DNA from: Owenia fusiformis
Taxonomy: Eukaryota > Annelida > Polychaeta > Sabellida > Oweniidae
Length of the DNA: 64,000 nt
Reading direction: 5' to 3'
Assembly (NCBI GenBank): GCA_903813345.2
Contig: CAIIXF020000011.1
Location: 5,792,571-5,856,570 of the forward strand
Part shown: positions 24,332 to 36,735 of the stretch, one piece after another
How the letters are laid out: each line of letters starts with the position of its first letter
Position numbering within the stretch: the first letter of the stretch is position 1
Program-made: the position numbers and the translations under genes
Notes under the pieces: model-generated
Seen by the model: only the letters and a program-made list of their open reading frames with translations
What the model was told of the DNA's origin: nothing
The model's database searches: none

Positions 24332-25408
24332 ATGATCAAACAAATGGTTCAAAATTGTGAACATTGTCAAATACATAAACCAACTCAGACTAAGGAACCA
24401 TTAATTCCTACACAGTTGCCTGACAGGCCATGGAAAAGGTTAGCAGCAGATATGTGTCAATATGCTGCAAAACAATATTTGGTTGTAGTAGACTATTATT
24501 CCAGATTCATAGAGATATTGAATGTACCGGGTAGTGTAACTGCAAGCAAAATTATCGGAAAATTGAAATCAATTTTTGCGAGATTCGGTATTTGTGAAAC
24601 GCTGGTTACGGATGGGGGTCCACAGTTCACTTCACTAGAATTCAAGCAATTTGCAAAACAATTTGGATTCAATCACATGATCACTAGTCCTCATTTCGCG
24701 CAAGCCAATGGTATGTCAGAAAGGGCCGTGCAAGCCGCGAAGCGTATTCTTAGAACAGAAGATCCAGCACAGTCTTTGAGGTCTCACCATGCTACACCAA
24801 CAGTACCTACTGGTGTAAGTCCAGCAGAATTGCTTTTGGGACGTCAAATTGATACTTATATTCCTGTGTTACCCAGTAAATTATCTCCCAAAATCATAGA
24901 TCATGATAAAGTGAAACATTGTGATGTAAGGGCAAAAGCTAAGTATGTGAAATACTTCAATAGAGGTGCAAAGCCACTCAGTAACTTACAACCAGGGGAT
25001 AGTGTAAGAATTAAGCTTGACAAAGATAAACTCTGGAGTGAACCGGGTAAAGTGATTAGTCAAGGGAAAACACCACGTTCTTACATTGTAGAACATAATG
25101 GGTCAATATATAGGCGTAATAGAAAACATTTGTCTAAAACAAACTGGGAACCTTTACCTCCAGATCCAGTTGTTAGTGATCCAATTTCAAGTTCAGGGTG
25201 TTCAAATCATATTGATACTAAGCCACATTATGAAAATGTGCCATTCATTCCAAGGGAACCTCAGCATGAAAACTCAGGTGCTACTAGTATGTCAATTCCT
25301 GTATCTGTATCAAAGCCTGTTTGTAATGTTCCAACTACAAGGGTTATACAAACTAGATCCAGAAGTGGACTTGCCATTAATAAGCCAGTAAGGTATAAAG
25401 ACACTTGA
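24332..25408 (+). CDS. Integrase of the LTR retrotransposon
   Basis: A 358-codon frame with the second Cys pair of the HHCC zinc domain (CEHCQIH), then the DDE core: Asp within AADMCQ, Asp within VTDGGPQF, and Glu within NGMSERAVQ. The stretch after the catalytic Glu is slightly shorter than usual and may have a small deletion. The C-terminal part has a PGDSVRIK segment and an RRNRKHL motif like the chromatin-binding tail of Ty3 integrases. The upstream stop near 24304 separates it from RNase H. All three acidic catalytic residues are present. Confidence 0.88.
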   Translation: MIKQMVQNCEHCQIHKPTQTKEPLIPTQLPDRPWKRLAADMCQYAAKQYLVVVDYYSRFIEILNVPGSVTASKIIGKLKSIFARFGICETLVTDGGPQFTSLEFKQFAKQFGFNHMITSPHFAQANGMSERAVQAAKRILRTEDPAQSLRSHHATPTVPTGVSPAELLLGRQIDTYIPVLPSKLSPKIIDHDKVKHCDVRAKAKYVKYFNRGAKPLSNLQPGDSVRIKLDKDKLWSEPGKVISQGKTPRSYIVEHNGSIYRRNRKHLSKTNWEPLPPDPVVSDPISSSGCSNHIDTKPHYENVPFIPREPQHENSGATSMSIPVSVSKPVCNVPTTRVIQTRSRSGLAINKPVRYKDT

Positions 25409-25468
25409 GTGACATTTGTTTCATGATTAGGACTGAGTTATATTTTGTATTACATGTATATAAGCATA

Positions 25469-25560
25469 ACATGTTAAAGAGACAGTTTCAGTTTATTGCT
25501 TAAACATTACATGTTAAAGAGACAGTTTCAGTTTATTGCTTAAACATTACATGTTAAAAA
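25469..25560 (+). repeat. 40-bp tandem repeat before the 3' LTR
   Basis: ACATGTTAAAGAGACAGTTT begins at 25469 and 25509 and, truncated, at 25549. The period is 40. It lies in the untranslated region between integrase and the polypurine tract. Confidence 0.88.
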
Positions 25561-25589
25561 GACAGTCCTAGTATGGTCTAGTAAAAGAC

Positions 25590-25601
25590 TTAGGGGGAAG
25601 A
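25590..25601 (+). other. Polypurine tract
   Basis: TTAGGGGGAAGA immediately precedes the 3' LTR, where plus-strand DNA synthesis is primed in LTR retroelements. Confidence 0.8.
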
Positions 25602-25765
25602 TGTCATGTGATACAAACATGAGCCTTTAATTTAGTTTCATAAGTCACTGATAGGTGTCTCTAGTTGTATTGTATTTGATGACGTCACTAATAGCTTCTC
25701 AATAAAGTTGTACTCTCTCTAAGTCAATTGCTCCTGTTTTATCTATTATTACTGATCAACGGACA
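25602..25765 (+). repeat. 3' LTR
   Basis: Matches the 5' LTR apart from four substitutions and a shorter ATCTATT tract, with AATAAA at 25701-25706. Followed by ATACC, the target duplication. Confidence 0.93.
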
Positions 25766-25984
25766 ATACCCAAAATCTTTATTTTATTTAAGAGTAGGAA
25801 AGAGAGAACATGCCAGATGTGGGCGATTGCATAACCAATACAGCTACCAAAGTGACAAAATCATTGTTTCCATTTTCAGTAGAGATGTGACTGACCAGTT
25901 ATTTACAAGGCTTTATTAAAGACCAACTCTAAGCATATGTCATATATCATTTGTGTTCTGGGAGACCCCTTTATGATATTGATA

Positions 25985-26550
25985 TACATATATAGAGATT
26001 ATCCTATATGAGGTTCAGGATATTGGGATTATCCCGAGGCCAATATAATATATTTGCCCGAGGGCCGCAGGTCCCGAGGGAAAATATATTATATTGGCCA
26101 AGGGATAATCCCAATATCCTGAACCGACTATAGGATAATATGTTTATCCCATACAAATCTTGGTCATCTGGTTCACATTGTTCAATCGTGGAAATATTTT
26201 AGAATATTCATGTCCAGTTTTGTTTTCTTGGCCGTGGGCGGGTTTTCCTGTTCCCTCAGATATTACCACATTTATTTTCTCGAATTTTTGATTGATTAAG
26301 TGGATGCTCCTTCCCTTTTTTAAACCATCAAACAGATTCCGATTGTCTGTGTTTTCACCATTGTCGTGTACAGTCATTACGCGAACGTTACAAATTATGA
26401 ACAAATATGCGAGCGGCGATTATGACGTAGCGGGCAGATATACTATATCTGCCCGCTCGGAGAGGGACGTATAGCTATATCTGCCCGCTGATGAAAATAT
26501 AAGTTTTTACAAACCGGCTTTATGTACCTGTAACACGTCCAAGTATGGGA
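25985..26550. repeat. Dispersed repeat, copy 1 of 3, with hairpin head
   Basis: A hairpin (GAGGTTCAGGATATTGGGAT paired with its complement across a GAGGGCCGCAGGTCCCGAGG loop) is followed by about 400 bp ending in GCGGGCAGATATACTATATC. Near-identical copies lie at 43925-44500 and, partial, 44557-44945. Short minus-strand frames are conserved among copies but contain differing stops and starts, so coding is doubtful. Confidence 0.85.
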
Positions 26551-27079
26551 TAAATTGATATATTCAATGAATATTATTCAACTTAGAACAAGAAAGGGGA
26601 TGGGGCTTCATTTACCAGTCAAAATGGACTGCCCTGGTCTCTTTCTTGAGAATATTCAATCAGTAATACACCTAACAATATTACAATAGCTATCAAAATA
26701 TGCTTGATACTCAACAAGTTAAGTGAAGAAATGTTGAATATGTTACTAAATTTGATCTTCCAAGGCAAACATATAAGAAGTTTGCCCAAGCTGAATTTTT
26801 TAATCAAGATTGCTTGGACAAACAAACAGCAAACTGAATTAATAATTTCAAAACGGAGTCCCAGGCTTGAACTTGTAATTTAGGAGAAAGGGGGTCCTAT
26901 CAATCATTGTCTAGTTTAATGCATTAACTTTGTTGTTTGCACCTATAAACTTTACATCAGATATGTAAGAGACTGAACAATACCCAGTAAAATTTTGGTG
27001 CATTTTAGAGGAAGAATAGCGATTTTGAGTTCAATTATCAAATGTTCCAATTTTTTGGATCACCTTGTATTTTCTCTAT

Positions 27080-28970
27080 TATTACATATGCTCTATATAT
27101 ACAATCTATATATACAATCTATACATCTGTTATGTACTGTCGGTTTTGGATACAGGGTTTATCCCAAGGGAAATATGTGTATCTCCTTATATACTGGGAT
27201 CTAAGATTTTCAGTATAGATAAAGTCTTTTGAAATCTTTCGAATGAAGTACGTCTCTAGTTCGAAAGACAATCGTATCAAGTTGAACAAAAGTTGAGTTT
27301 TATAACATGCGCAGAAGTACCATTTTCGTTATACCATATTGCCTGATTCAGTACATGTATATTTTAGACACCACTTGATGGTAAAAGGAGGCCTTAAAGG
27401 TGCCTGGGTCCAGGAACGGACATGTAGTAAACCAAGACAACAATTGGATAATTCTGTTCATGATTTATTGGTAACTATAAAAAGAATTGGGTTATGGACA
27501 TTTAGCATGGAGATATTTTGAATCAATCTTGGCTAACGATCGTTGGTTTTTATCAAGTAATTGTATATACGTAAGAACTAAACCATGGTATTGTATCATG
27601 GTAAAATTAAAGTGTTATTTTTGACATTGAGCTAAAGTAAATGTAAGGAGATGTGTTAACTTCAAGTTGTAAATTATGGGGGAGGGGATTGAGGAATCAA
27701 TTGTTAACATTGCTTAATGTCTTAATGAAATGTTTAGTTGTAGTAGCTGCGGTTTTTGTGATAAGTCCATTGCTGAGGGCATTAGTGCGCCCTATTGTTA
27801 GTAGGGTCTGTGTAATAATTACCCTACTTTAGTCATTGGTTGTGATTTTTCGGTCTTATCCAAAGATCACTATGATTTTTATTCATTGTGGCAGTCTAAA
27901 AATAAAAATAAATCAAGGATTTCAGGTATTGTTCAACAAGATTGATATTTAATTCAACATTGTTTGCTTTGGGTATTTTCCCTCAAAAGCAGATGATGTG
28001 TGAGCAATAATAGAGTTCACTTGCTAATCGACGTTGAATGAACGCTATTATACTGCTCATAACATTAATAAAATTGACCAGTGTAGCTTTTACTCTTGTA
28101 AAAAAACTATAGGCAAGCAGTTAGACTTTATTGATATATACTAAAATGATTTGACATGAAATAGTGTCATGACATTTTAAGCTTATACACATCGTAGGCA
28201 TACATATTTTTTAGAACTGATGATATATTTTGAAATATGTCAGTAAAATATGTTGTGAGTTAATACAAAAGTGGTCTGATGTATACTATATGATGCGTAA
28301 TCCAAAGTAATTACGGATTTAGTTATATCATGTCAGACCTTGCCATCTGTGATATAACTCAGTTTATCGCTAAACACACAGTACCACACATGGAGTGGCA
28401 CGTTAGACGTGTGGCAAACTGTTGGTGGCTCGGTTCATGTTGTACTATTTATATGTATGTGTCCTTATGTTGTATACTTGGAGGTAGTATGATTTATGTT
28501 GCATGGTTTTTGGGTGTGATGTCCTCCTATGGTGGGTTTTGCTTAGATGGCATGAAGAAATAATGACAAGCCATTTTCTGAAAAGAGCTATTACACATGT
28601 CATTTTTATGTACTGTGCTTTTAATTGATAATTAATGTGTAAGTATCATAGTAAGTACAAAATCATATTGTGTTGGGGCCTGCATGATATTTACAATCAC
28701 CATGAATATGTTGTCTGTTGACTTGATTTGAACTTAATTTTAGATTGGAATTTTATTGGATTGTATTCAAGTGCACTGCTGAAGCATAGGAATGGTTGGA
28801 ATGTATTAATCAAATAGCTGATAAGGTTAAGATACTATCAAAGTATTTCATGTCAAGGTATAATACTGACAATAGGGTCGAATGTATTCCAAACCAATGT
28901 TTTTAGAAACATTATGGTAAACATTACCACTTTCTACAGAATTGCATGCTGGAAATAATGACGTATGTAG
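27080..28970. other. Mostly unassigned; possible retroelement scraps
   Basis: 27150-27190 holds half of the GGTTTTGGATACAGGG MITE found again near 43870 and 45820. Around 27740-27830 a hydrophobic frame resembles a membrane anchor and may belong to the envelope-like remnant upstream of the transposon at 20362-27067, but this is weak. A 77-codon plus-strand frame at 28330-28563 is cysteine and tryptophan rich with a hydrophobic middle. It is not recognised. Confidence 0.4.
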
Positions 28971-29050
28971 TATTCATGATGCCCATGTCAAGCAGCGTGC
29001 CTACTAGGCACGCAGTTTGAAACTCTGACAAACTGCGCGCATATTTCAAA

Positions 29051-29106
29051 ATGGAAGATGGGGAGGACACGACTCCCAAAAAGAGCCAAAATACGAAAAA
29101 TACAAG
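29051..29106 (+). other. Possible vestigial first exon inside the TIR element
   Basis: ATG at 29051 opens 19 codons (MEDGEDTTPKKSQNTKNTR) and is followed by a GTTAGT donor-like site. It lies about 70 bp inside the left end, where a transposase gene of an autonomous relative could begin. There is no further exon support. Confidence 0.3.
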
Positions 29107-29123
29107 GTTAGTCTCGTTCTAAA

Positions 29124-29623
29124 GATAGTACCATTATGTGAAGATGAACTTAATTTACTCATAGTACTCCATGTTGTTCCCGATGTAAACCTAGTTATCT
29201 CAATATTAGGGTCTTAAGTAACTTCTGTGTTCAAAATTTACAGTGTAAAGTTATATCTATGTCTTTTTATCGTCATTTGCCGTTTATTCAGCCATTGTGT
29301 CTGTGTATGCTAAAATATATAGGATCACTACATCTGACTAAAGCAGCATAGTTTGTGTTCAAAACGATAATACGATAGTACCATTATGTGAAGATGAACT
29401 TAATTTACTCATAGTACTCCATGTTGTTCCCGATGTAAACCTAGTTATCTCAATATAAGGGTCTTGAGTAACTTCTGTGTTCAAAATTTACAGTGTAAAG
29501 TTATATCTATGTCTTTTTATCGTCATTTGCCGTTTATTCAGCCATTGTGTCTGTGTATGCTAGAATATATAGGATCACTACATCTGACTAAAGCAGCATA
29601 GTTTGTGTTCAAAACGATAATAC
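29124..29623. repeat. 250-bp tandem duplication
   Basis: GATAGTACCATTATGTGAAG starts at 29124 and again at 29374, and the second copy ends at about 29623. Only a few substitutions separate the copies, so the duplication is recent. Confidence 0.95.
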
Positions 29624-32600
29624 GCCATAAACGTGATTTAAACATTTTTCTTGTCAAACTGCGCGCCTATATTCACATGTATTTCCCAAACTGCGTGCCT
29701 AATATTTCCAAACTACTTGCCTATCCAAGCTTGTTTTGTATTATTAGAAAACGTAGGCGCCATATGTAAGGCACATATGTGTCTAATAGTTAAACCCCAT
29801 AATTGAAACATTATGAGAGTCCATCCACCAAGATGGTGATCTGAAAATAAAAGATTTTTTCGTTCCCAACTTAATTGTAACTTCTATTGTACATTTTGAC
29901 TTTCAATGTGAAAATCTCATAAAATCTGACGATAAAGCAAAATTTCCAAAGCTATATGAAAAAACCAAAACACGTGCCTCTGTAGAAATTCCAATGATAA
30001 TATGTAGTTTTAATAGTGTATACGCACAGTTTGTAGTTTCTGGCTAAAATAGGCACGCAGTTTGTGATTTATTTCATTTTAATCTCCTGATTATCTCTTT
30101 TATCTCTAAATATTTTGAATTTTACATGATAAATGCGTAAGGAATTAGATATAAAACGAGTCTAAAGTATTTGTCATTTATGTTTAAAGTGCAAAGTCGA
30201 TTTACGTATAAATTCCCGTTAAATCAGTGACGAAAATGCCATTAATCTGCTTATGTTTTTAAACTTAGATTCATTTGCACATAGTTTTTGCTAGTATTTG
30301 CAAGATTCGTATATTCGCCACAGAATGAACGCATTGAACAAGAAAACAATGCATGATAAATGTCTTTAAATTACGTTTCAAAATACAGACTCCAACTTAA
30401 ATGATACAATGTTGTTAGGCACGCAGTTTGTGATCGAAACAAACTGCGCGCCTAAGTAGGCGCGCAGCTTGACATGGGCACCGTGGTATTGGAAGCCTCT
30501 TGAATTTCCCCAAGTGTCGAAGTCATATTGAACTAATATCAAAACGAAATGGTAGGGCGTTTCTAAAATTGTATCCAAAATCGACAAAGCGTTTCGAGGA
30601 AAACAAGCTATTTCTCGAGAACAAGTGATGGATTTGCACTAGGATTTTAGCAAATGAGAATATACGAGTTTATGATCTACTGTCAGAAAGATTGACGTTT
30701 TTGTGTTAATACTAGGTTTAATTCGAAATTTGTGGTCAATTCGTCAACTACAGTTTCGTTCGATCTAACTAAAGAGCTTTGATCAAGAAAATAACAGTTC
30801 ACCACCAGAAATTCAATAAATAAGACCTTTGCTCAGGGTATTGTTCTTCGAATGGTACATAATATTTGTCACCATAACGTATGATATATTATAGAAACGA
30901 ATGAAACAATACTTATGGTCAGAGTGGGATCTTTATTAGTCGACATTTTATTTCGCTCCGAAGCGTTTCCGCATGAATAGAACGCTCCGTCGTGCATGTA
31001 GGAGCGTTTGGGTTGGATACCGTGTTATTAACCTGATCGATAATGATGAGTACGAACCAGCAGGCATATGACTGCGTCAAGTGAGCATTTCAATCTGAGT
31101 TCGGAGTACTCTTTTATTTCTCTAGAATATTCATTTGAAATCATAGATTAGTTAGCCAAAAACTAGCACGGAGAAGAACAATGAGGAAGTGCATGTTAGG
31201 TGTGAGAACATACAGTTTGTTTTACTTTTTTGTAAACAGATTTTATTAAAAATTGCCATTAAAAGTGAAGGACATCGTGCATCAGGGAGCCGATCGCGCA
31301 CGAGTGGAATTAGTTATAGGCTAATAGATATGGGTATTTTTCAAAAGTTCGTCACTCAAAAGTTCAAATATTACATGCTCGATATCTCAACATTTTGAGA
31401 AGTATAGCCAAAAACGATTATTTTATTCAACTCAGTAGAGGTCAAAAAGATACTGAGGATAATATCAGGTGAAAATGTTAAAATTTGTTAAAGTTATTCA
31501 CTTTTTTGGGCTTCGTGTCCAGCTGTTTTTGCAGTTTTTTAAGCAATTTTGGGGGGTACATCAGAAATACATCCCCTGGATCTTTCTTTCTGGAAATGAG
31601 GCGGAAAAATGTGTTGCCACAAGTCTACAGAGGTTATCTATGTGAATCATTTCGTTTTCAGATAATAAATCTACCATACTCGAAAAATAAGACAATGTCA
31701 ATTTAGAACTAACGTGTCAAACACCATCACGCACGTTATTCATGATTATTTTTACAAAAAGTCAGATAAAGTGTTTTTTCGAAAGGAGGATACACCGAGC
31801 TCTCATTGTGTTCAATGCTATATGAAGTATATATGGAAAATAATTTTTATGCTCAGTTGCGTGCATTATCGTTTTTCGTGTCAAACTCGTCACGCACGTT
31901 AGAAAGCCTATTTTCATACAAAATACGCGATCACATGTGTAAATGAAATTGTATTTTATTTACACATTTACGAGATGTTATAGATCCAGTGGTAAGTTTC
32001 AACTCTGAAGCGGCAATATGGTCTTTATAAGTTGCTCGAAGATTGGTGTCAAACTTCGTTACGCACGTTAATCCGCCACGCACGTAGTCCTTTATCGTGT
32101 CATACTCTCGCATTAACGGATTACTTAAATTTCTCGTTGATATAAAACGATTTTCACACACACCTAAATGTAAGAAAGGGAACATTCATCTGGAATCAGC
32201 AAATATTGTGGTTGTTTTCGTCATTGATCTGTTTTTTTGACAACATAGCTTAATTTATATGTGATAAAAGTGTTCGTGTCAAGCAATCACGCACGTTATA
32301 AAAGATGTACATCTTGTCCTTATGTTAATGGTTATGTCAATAGTCTTGTCAGGAGTGCCAAGCACTGATTTTTATTGCTTTTACTAATCTCAGTTTCACA
32401 GTTCAGAAAATTTCGTCAATTATTGTATGCAGAAAATAGAATAGAACCAATAAAATTCTAACGTGCGTGACGTTTGACACCAATGGACAAAGTGATTGAG
32501 CGTCGGTTCAGATTGACTCAATTCTTCTCGACTTCACTGAAAACAAATTCTTTATGCATGGTTATTTGAATTATATAAATGATCTTTGATCGACTATTTA

Positions 32601-32940
32601 GACTATTTATTCCATAAATGATACTGCATTGATAGAAATTGCTACAGTTTCGTTCCACATAGACCATTCGCAATTTAGATTCGTCCCGGCTGAGGCCATT
32701 TTGGCTAGCAGAAGACGTAAGTATTTCGTATAATTCGACGTATTTTCCCCATAACTTGTATTGCTTTCAACATATTGTAACAAATTTTTACTTTTCAAAT
32801 TTTCGATTCTTTGTAGTCCAGTGCCATTGTACCAGTTTTCTTACAGTTAACACAGTGAGAAAGTGTTTTCCATTTTTGGTTGACAAGTAGTATACTCACA
32901 TGAATGTATGTGACACTAGAGAGGTAGTCAGACTCATGTA

Positions 32941-35030
32941 AAGTAGCGGTCACACTAGCCGTGTAGGCTCACCGTTCGCCACCGTGTGACTAATTATGGC
33001 CAGACGGCGGTGCACGGTATGGCCACACGGTGGGTCGTTTCCCGCCCGTTGAGAAACGTTCAGGGAACGTTGCCGTCCATCCACACCCGGCGAATTTTTT
33101 GAGCATGCTCAAAACTTTTCCCGTTTGAGTAACGTTCGGTTGCGAACGGTGATAGCGGTACGGGAATGGTATAAGGACGGTGCAGCCGTTAAGGACACGT
33201 TCGCAGAGCGGTAATGGGACGATGGTGGACGTTGACTCTATCAGTGACGGGCTGCGAACGAGAGTGTACCGCTTGGGTACCGTCCGATAAACGAGGTTCA
33301 AACGGGGGTTTGAAAGGTCACATAAAAAGGGTTTTCACGGTACCAGCCGCTTAACGCTTAGGTAACAGTCCATTAACGTGTTAACGGCCTTATAACTGCT
33401 CCATAACATCCTCTAAACATCCTATTACCGTGAACTCGCAATTGTACCGCCTCGTGACGCAGTGTTGTCACCGTGTTCTGCCGTTTCAACAATTTTGCCT
33501 CCAGTTTATTTAAATATTCAGTTATTGTCCAAGGTTTTGTCCCGTAACTCGAGACATCAATTCTTCGACTTTCTCATTTGTACTTTGAAGCCACAAATCC
33601 ACTCAAACCACTTTGACAGAGATTCTTTTGAAGACACTGAGAAAAACAAGTTACAAATATATTTCTTTTATCATACACGAAGAAAATAAATAAATTGCAA
33701 AAATGATTAAAGCTCAAATAAAAGTGAAAATAAATGTCCAGTTAGCATTATAAGCCAAACTTCGAACTATCAACTGTTTTATGCATTTTACGTGATCTTT
33801 CTGTTCACGTTACCGTCCATCAAAAAGTTGTGAAAGCTTTATTTCTCATTTACACGACCAATTATATAAGAAAAAATTAATAGGGTGGAGGAAGAGCCGA
33901 TTTCTGTCAGAAAATTCAATAAAACTGCAATATTCATGTTCATGACAACTTAACGTTCACCCATTAATCCCTTAATGATTAAGCTACGGTATAACAAAGA
34001 TGTGAAGTCTTCCGTGAATTTTCGAGTGATACCCTTCTGAGTTATTTGATTAATTTAAAAAGGCGCGACGTCACCAGCGTGCAAAAAGTCAATATTTTTT
34101 GGTATATAACTCAAACGACGCAGGTCTAAGACCTGTAATATATACGTTGACGCAATTATCACAAAATATATGTAGTTGCCGTTTTACAAAACGTTATAAA
34201 AATAATATAAAACACCGCCGTCTTTTTTCGAAATCAAATAAGATTTGGCATATTTTTTATTAGTGATTCAATAAACTGACTTCAATTCAAATTCGAGTAC
34301 AGTTCACTTCGAATCCTTCCATTTTAATGAGGAAAAATATTTCTAAACGTTGGAGGGGAGTAAAGGTTCAATCTGTACCTTCCAATAACGCTTTGCGTAA
34401 AATGTAATGTCAAAACAAATAGTTACCCCTCAGAGCAATTAGTTTCAAAACGTATAGTAAAAACGTAAAACGTGATATGTCGGATGAAATATAGATATTG
34501 CATGTTTGTCTACCAAAGTTGGTCAGGTTCTCGAGACCTATTCATTTTCAACGTATTTTCATGGAATAAACATACTAACTATTACAGAGAAAGACTTAAC
34601 TCGGTTGACCCAACTAGCTGCTTACAGGATGGACAAGCTATGTGGCCACATTGTACAGTTAAATATAGACAAACTTGTAATGTTATTGAACATAATTAAG
34701 ATGTATAAGCAAATTAATTATATAAATCATTTAGCTTTGAACACGTGGATGGTTGAGCATACATACCAAAAAGTGAGCTAAATATTGTGAGCGTTTGCAT
34801 GACGCCATCAAGGCGGTTCGGCCGATATCCAGGCGTTCCGGCCGGTGAAAACCTGGTGAGGGGATGGTATGCGCCAGTTGAGAACACGGCGAGAACGGTA
34901 AGCAAGAATTCTGAAACACGGTAAGTCCGGTACAAGGCCGATGAGAAGCCGGTACAGACCCGGAATAGAACGGTATAGTCCATGGCGAACGGTGAGCGGT
35001 GAGCCTACACGGCTAGTGTGACCGCTACTT
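32941..35030. mobile_element. 2.1-kb GC-rich TIR element
   Basis: AAGTAGCGGTCACACTAGCC, continuing GTGTAGGCTCACCG, is found at the left and its complement at the right (34985-35030). Both terminal 300 bp are far richer in GC than the surroundings and full of ACGGT/GAACGGT words in both orientations. The AT-rich centre has no recognisable transposase. Target duplication uncertain. It is nested in the 7.9-kb element. Confidence 0.85.
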
Positions 35031-35338
35031 AAATTGCTAATTTTTATGAGATTTCTTTTTTGCTTTCATTTGTTTACATTTTTCTCATCTTACTTATGAA
35101 GAGCTATATTGACCTACATTCAATCACTAGTTTTTTCGGTCAATTTCGGCATGATTATAACCAATGATGATCGGTTTATGTTATATTTATTTAGTTTATA
35201 CATTTATCTAGTTAAATGTATTAATGTTACATTAGATAGCACAGATTGTGAGTTCTAAATGAAGCCAGTTATTTTGCACTTTTCATATCCTGATTGCATC
35301 ATAGTAATTGTACACCAGTCTTGTCCTGTCCAGGAGGT

Positions 35339-36655
35339 ATATCCAGAATTATGGCAATGTCTATACTTTCTATACATTGTCTATACTTTCTATACTTTCG
35401 ATCTCCTTTTTCATACTATCTGCCTTCGACGTTTCTGTACTTTCTATACTTTCGAACTGCTTTTTCATACTAACTGCCTTTGACAAAGCAGATGTCTATA
35501 GTTTCTATAGTTTCTATACTTTCGATCTGCTTTTTCCTATAACTGTCTTAGACAAATCAGATGTCTATAGTTTCTATACTTTCGAAATGCCCTTTCATAC
35601 TAACTGCCTTTGACAAAGCAGATGTCTATAGTTTCTATAGTATCTATACTTTCGATCTGCTTTTTCCTATAACTGTCTTAGACAAATCAGATGTCTATAG
35701 TTTCTATACTTTCCATACTTTCTATCTGCTATTTCCCATAACTGTCTTCGACATATCAGATGTCTATACTTTCTATACTTTCTATACTTCCGATCTGCTT
35801 TTTCCCATAACTGTCTTAGACAAATCAGATGTCTATAGTTTCTATACTTTCTATCTGCTATTTCCCAGAACTGTCTTCGACAAATCAGATGTCTACAGTT
35901 TCTATACTTTCTATACGTTCTATCTGCTTTTCACAAAACTGTCTTTGACAAATTAGATGTCTATAGTTTCTATACTTTCTATCTGCTATTTCCCAGAACT
36001 GTATTCGACATATCAGATGCATTCGATCTGCTTTTTCCCAGAAATGTCTTAGACAAGTCAAATGTCTATAGTTTCTATACTTTCTATACTTTCGATCTGC
36101 TTTTCCCAATAACTGTCTTCGACAAATCAGATGTCTATAGTTTCTATACTTTCTATACTTTCGATCTGCTTTTCCCCATAACTGTCTTCGACAAATCAAA
36201 TGTCTATAGTTTCTATACTTTCGATCTGCTTTTCCCCATAACTGTCTTCGACAAATCAGATGTCTATAGTTTCTATACTTTCTATCTGCTTTTCCCCATA
36301 ACTGTCTGTTTTTTACAATACATTGAGGCAATTCACCAAAATCGAAAGTGACCAAGAAACTTATGACGTCACATATTTTTTTACAACTGAATGTATGGAA
36401 AGTATCGAAAGTATAGAAAGTATAGACATAGGGATTTCACCAAAATGTAAAGTATAGAAAGTATCGAAAGTATCGAAAGTATAGACATAGGGATTTCACC
36501 AAAATGTAAAGTATAGAAAGTATAGACAGTATAGAAAGTATAGACATGTATAGACTTTAGAGAGTCCAATCGTCTAAGACTGAAAAAAGTATCATTTAAA
36601 AAAAAGCAGTTCGAAAGTATAGAAAGTATAGAATATGCCATAATTTTGGATATAC
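35339..36655. repeat. Palindromic TCTATACTTT minisatellite
   Basis: TATATCCAGAATTATGGCA at the left faces TGCCATAATTTTGGATATA at the right. From 35360 to about 36310, TCTATACTTTCTATACTTTC alternates with a longer unit (about 60-75 bp) containing GACAAATCAGATGTCTATAG. From about 36390 to 36640 the complementary GAAAGTATAGAAAGTATAGA dominates. The whole could fold into a long hairpin. The 156-codon and shorter frames are repeat translations. Confidence 0.88.
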
Positions 36656-36735
36656 ATGCCTGTCCAGGGGCCTAGGTATTGCATCAGCCCATGTGCTAAT
36701 CATGAGTGAATACAGCAGTGTACACCTGTCTGGGG

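Larger units (their letters stand above)
20720..25765 (+). mobile_element. Ty3/gypsy-type LTR retrotransposon, full-length but defective
   Basis: Two LTRs of 173 and 164 bp bracket gag-protease, reverse transcriptase, RNase H and integrase in Ty3/gypsy order. The 5-bp sequence ATACC lies immediately outside both ends (20715-20719 and 25766-25770), an intact target-site duplication. The LTRs differ by four substitutions in about 150 aligned bases plus a length change in a terminal ATCTATT run, so insertion was fairly recent. Internal deletions and stops in pol make it non-autonomous now. It lies in the left arm of a Tc1/mariner-like element. Confidence 0.95.
20362..27067. mobile_element. Tc1/mariner-like element hosting an LTR retrotransposon
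   Basis: The left end CAGGGTGGTTCAAAAAAAAT and right end ATTTTTTGGATCACCTTG are complementary, flanked by TA, and the similarity runs inward for about 200 bp (for example AATGCATTAACTTTGT at the right against its complement at the left). The distance between ends is inflated by the LTR retrotransposon at 20720-25765 and by a repeat at 25985-26550. No transposase was recognised. Confidence 0.8.
28981..30479. mobile_element. 1.5-kb TIR element with CAAACTGCGCGCCT motifs
   Basis: GCCCATGTCAAGC at the left is complementary to GCTTGACATGGGC at the right. The motif AGGCACGCAGTTTG or its complement, with small changes, occurs about nine times: near 29006, 29028, 29653, 29686, 29708, 30051, 30417, 30440 and 30458. 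Such subterminal repeats usually bind transposase. The element contains a 250-bp duplication but no transposase, so it is non-autonomous. A target duplication could not be read with confidence. Confidence 0.85.

Noticed and set aside
26144-26404. 86-codon minus-strand frame also present at 44086-44352
   Set aside because: It lies in a dispersed repeat; conservation reflects recent copying of DNA and the frame differs in ends between copies.
28330-28563. 77-codon plus-strand hydrophobic frame
   Set aside because: Looks somewhat protein-like but has no homologue I recognise and no supporting context.
35885-36355. 156-codon minus-strand frame
   Set aside because: It translates the TCTATACTTT minisatellite; residues repeat exactly with the DNA unit.
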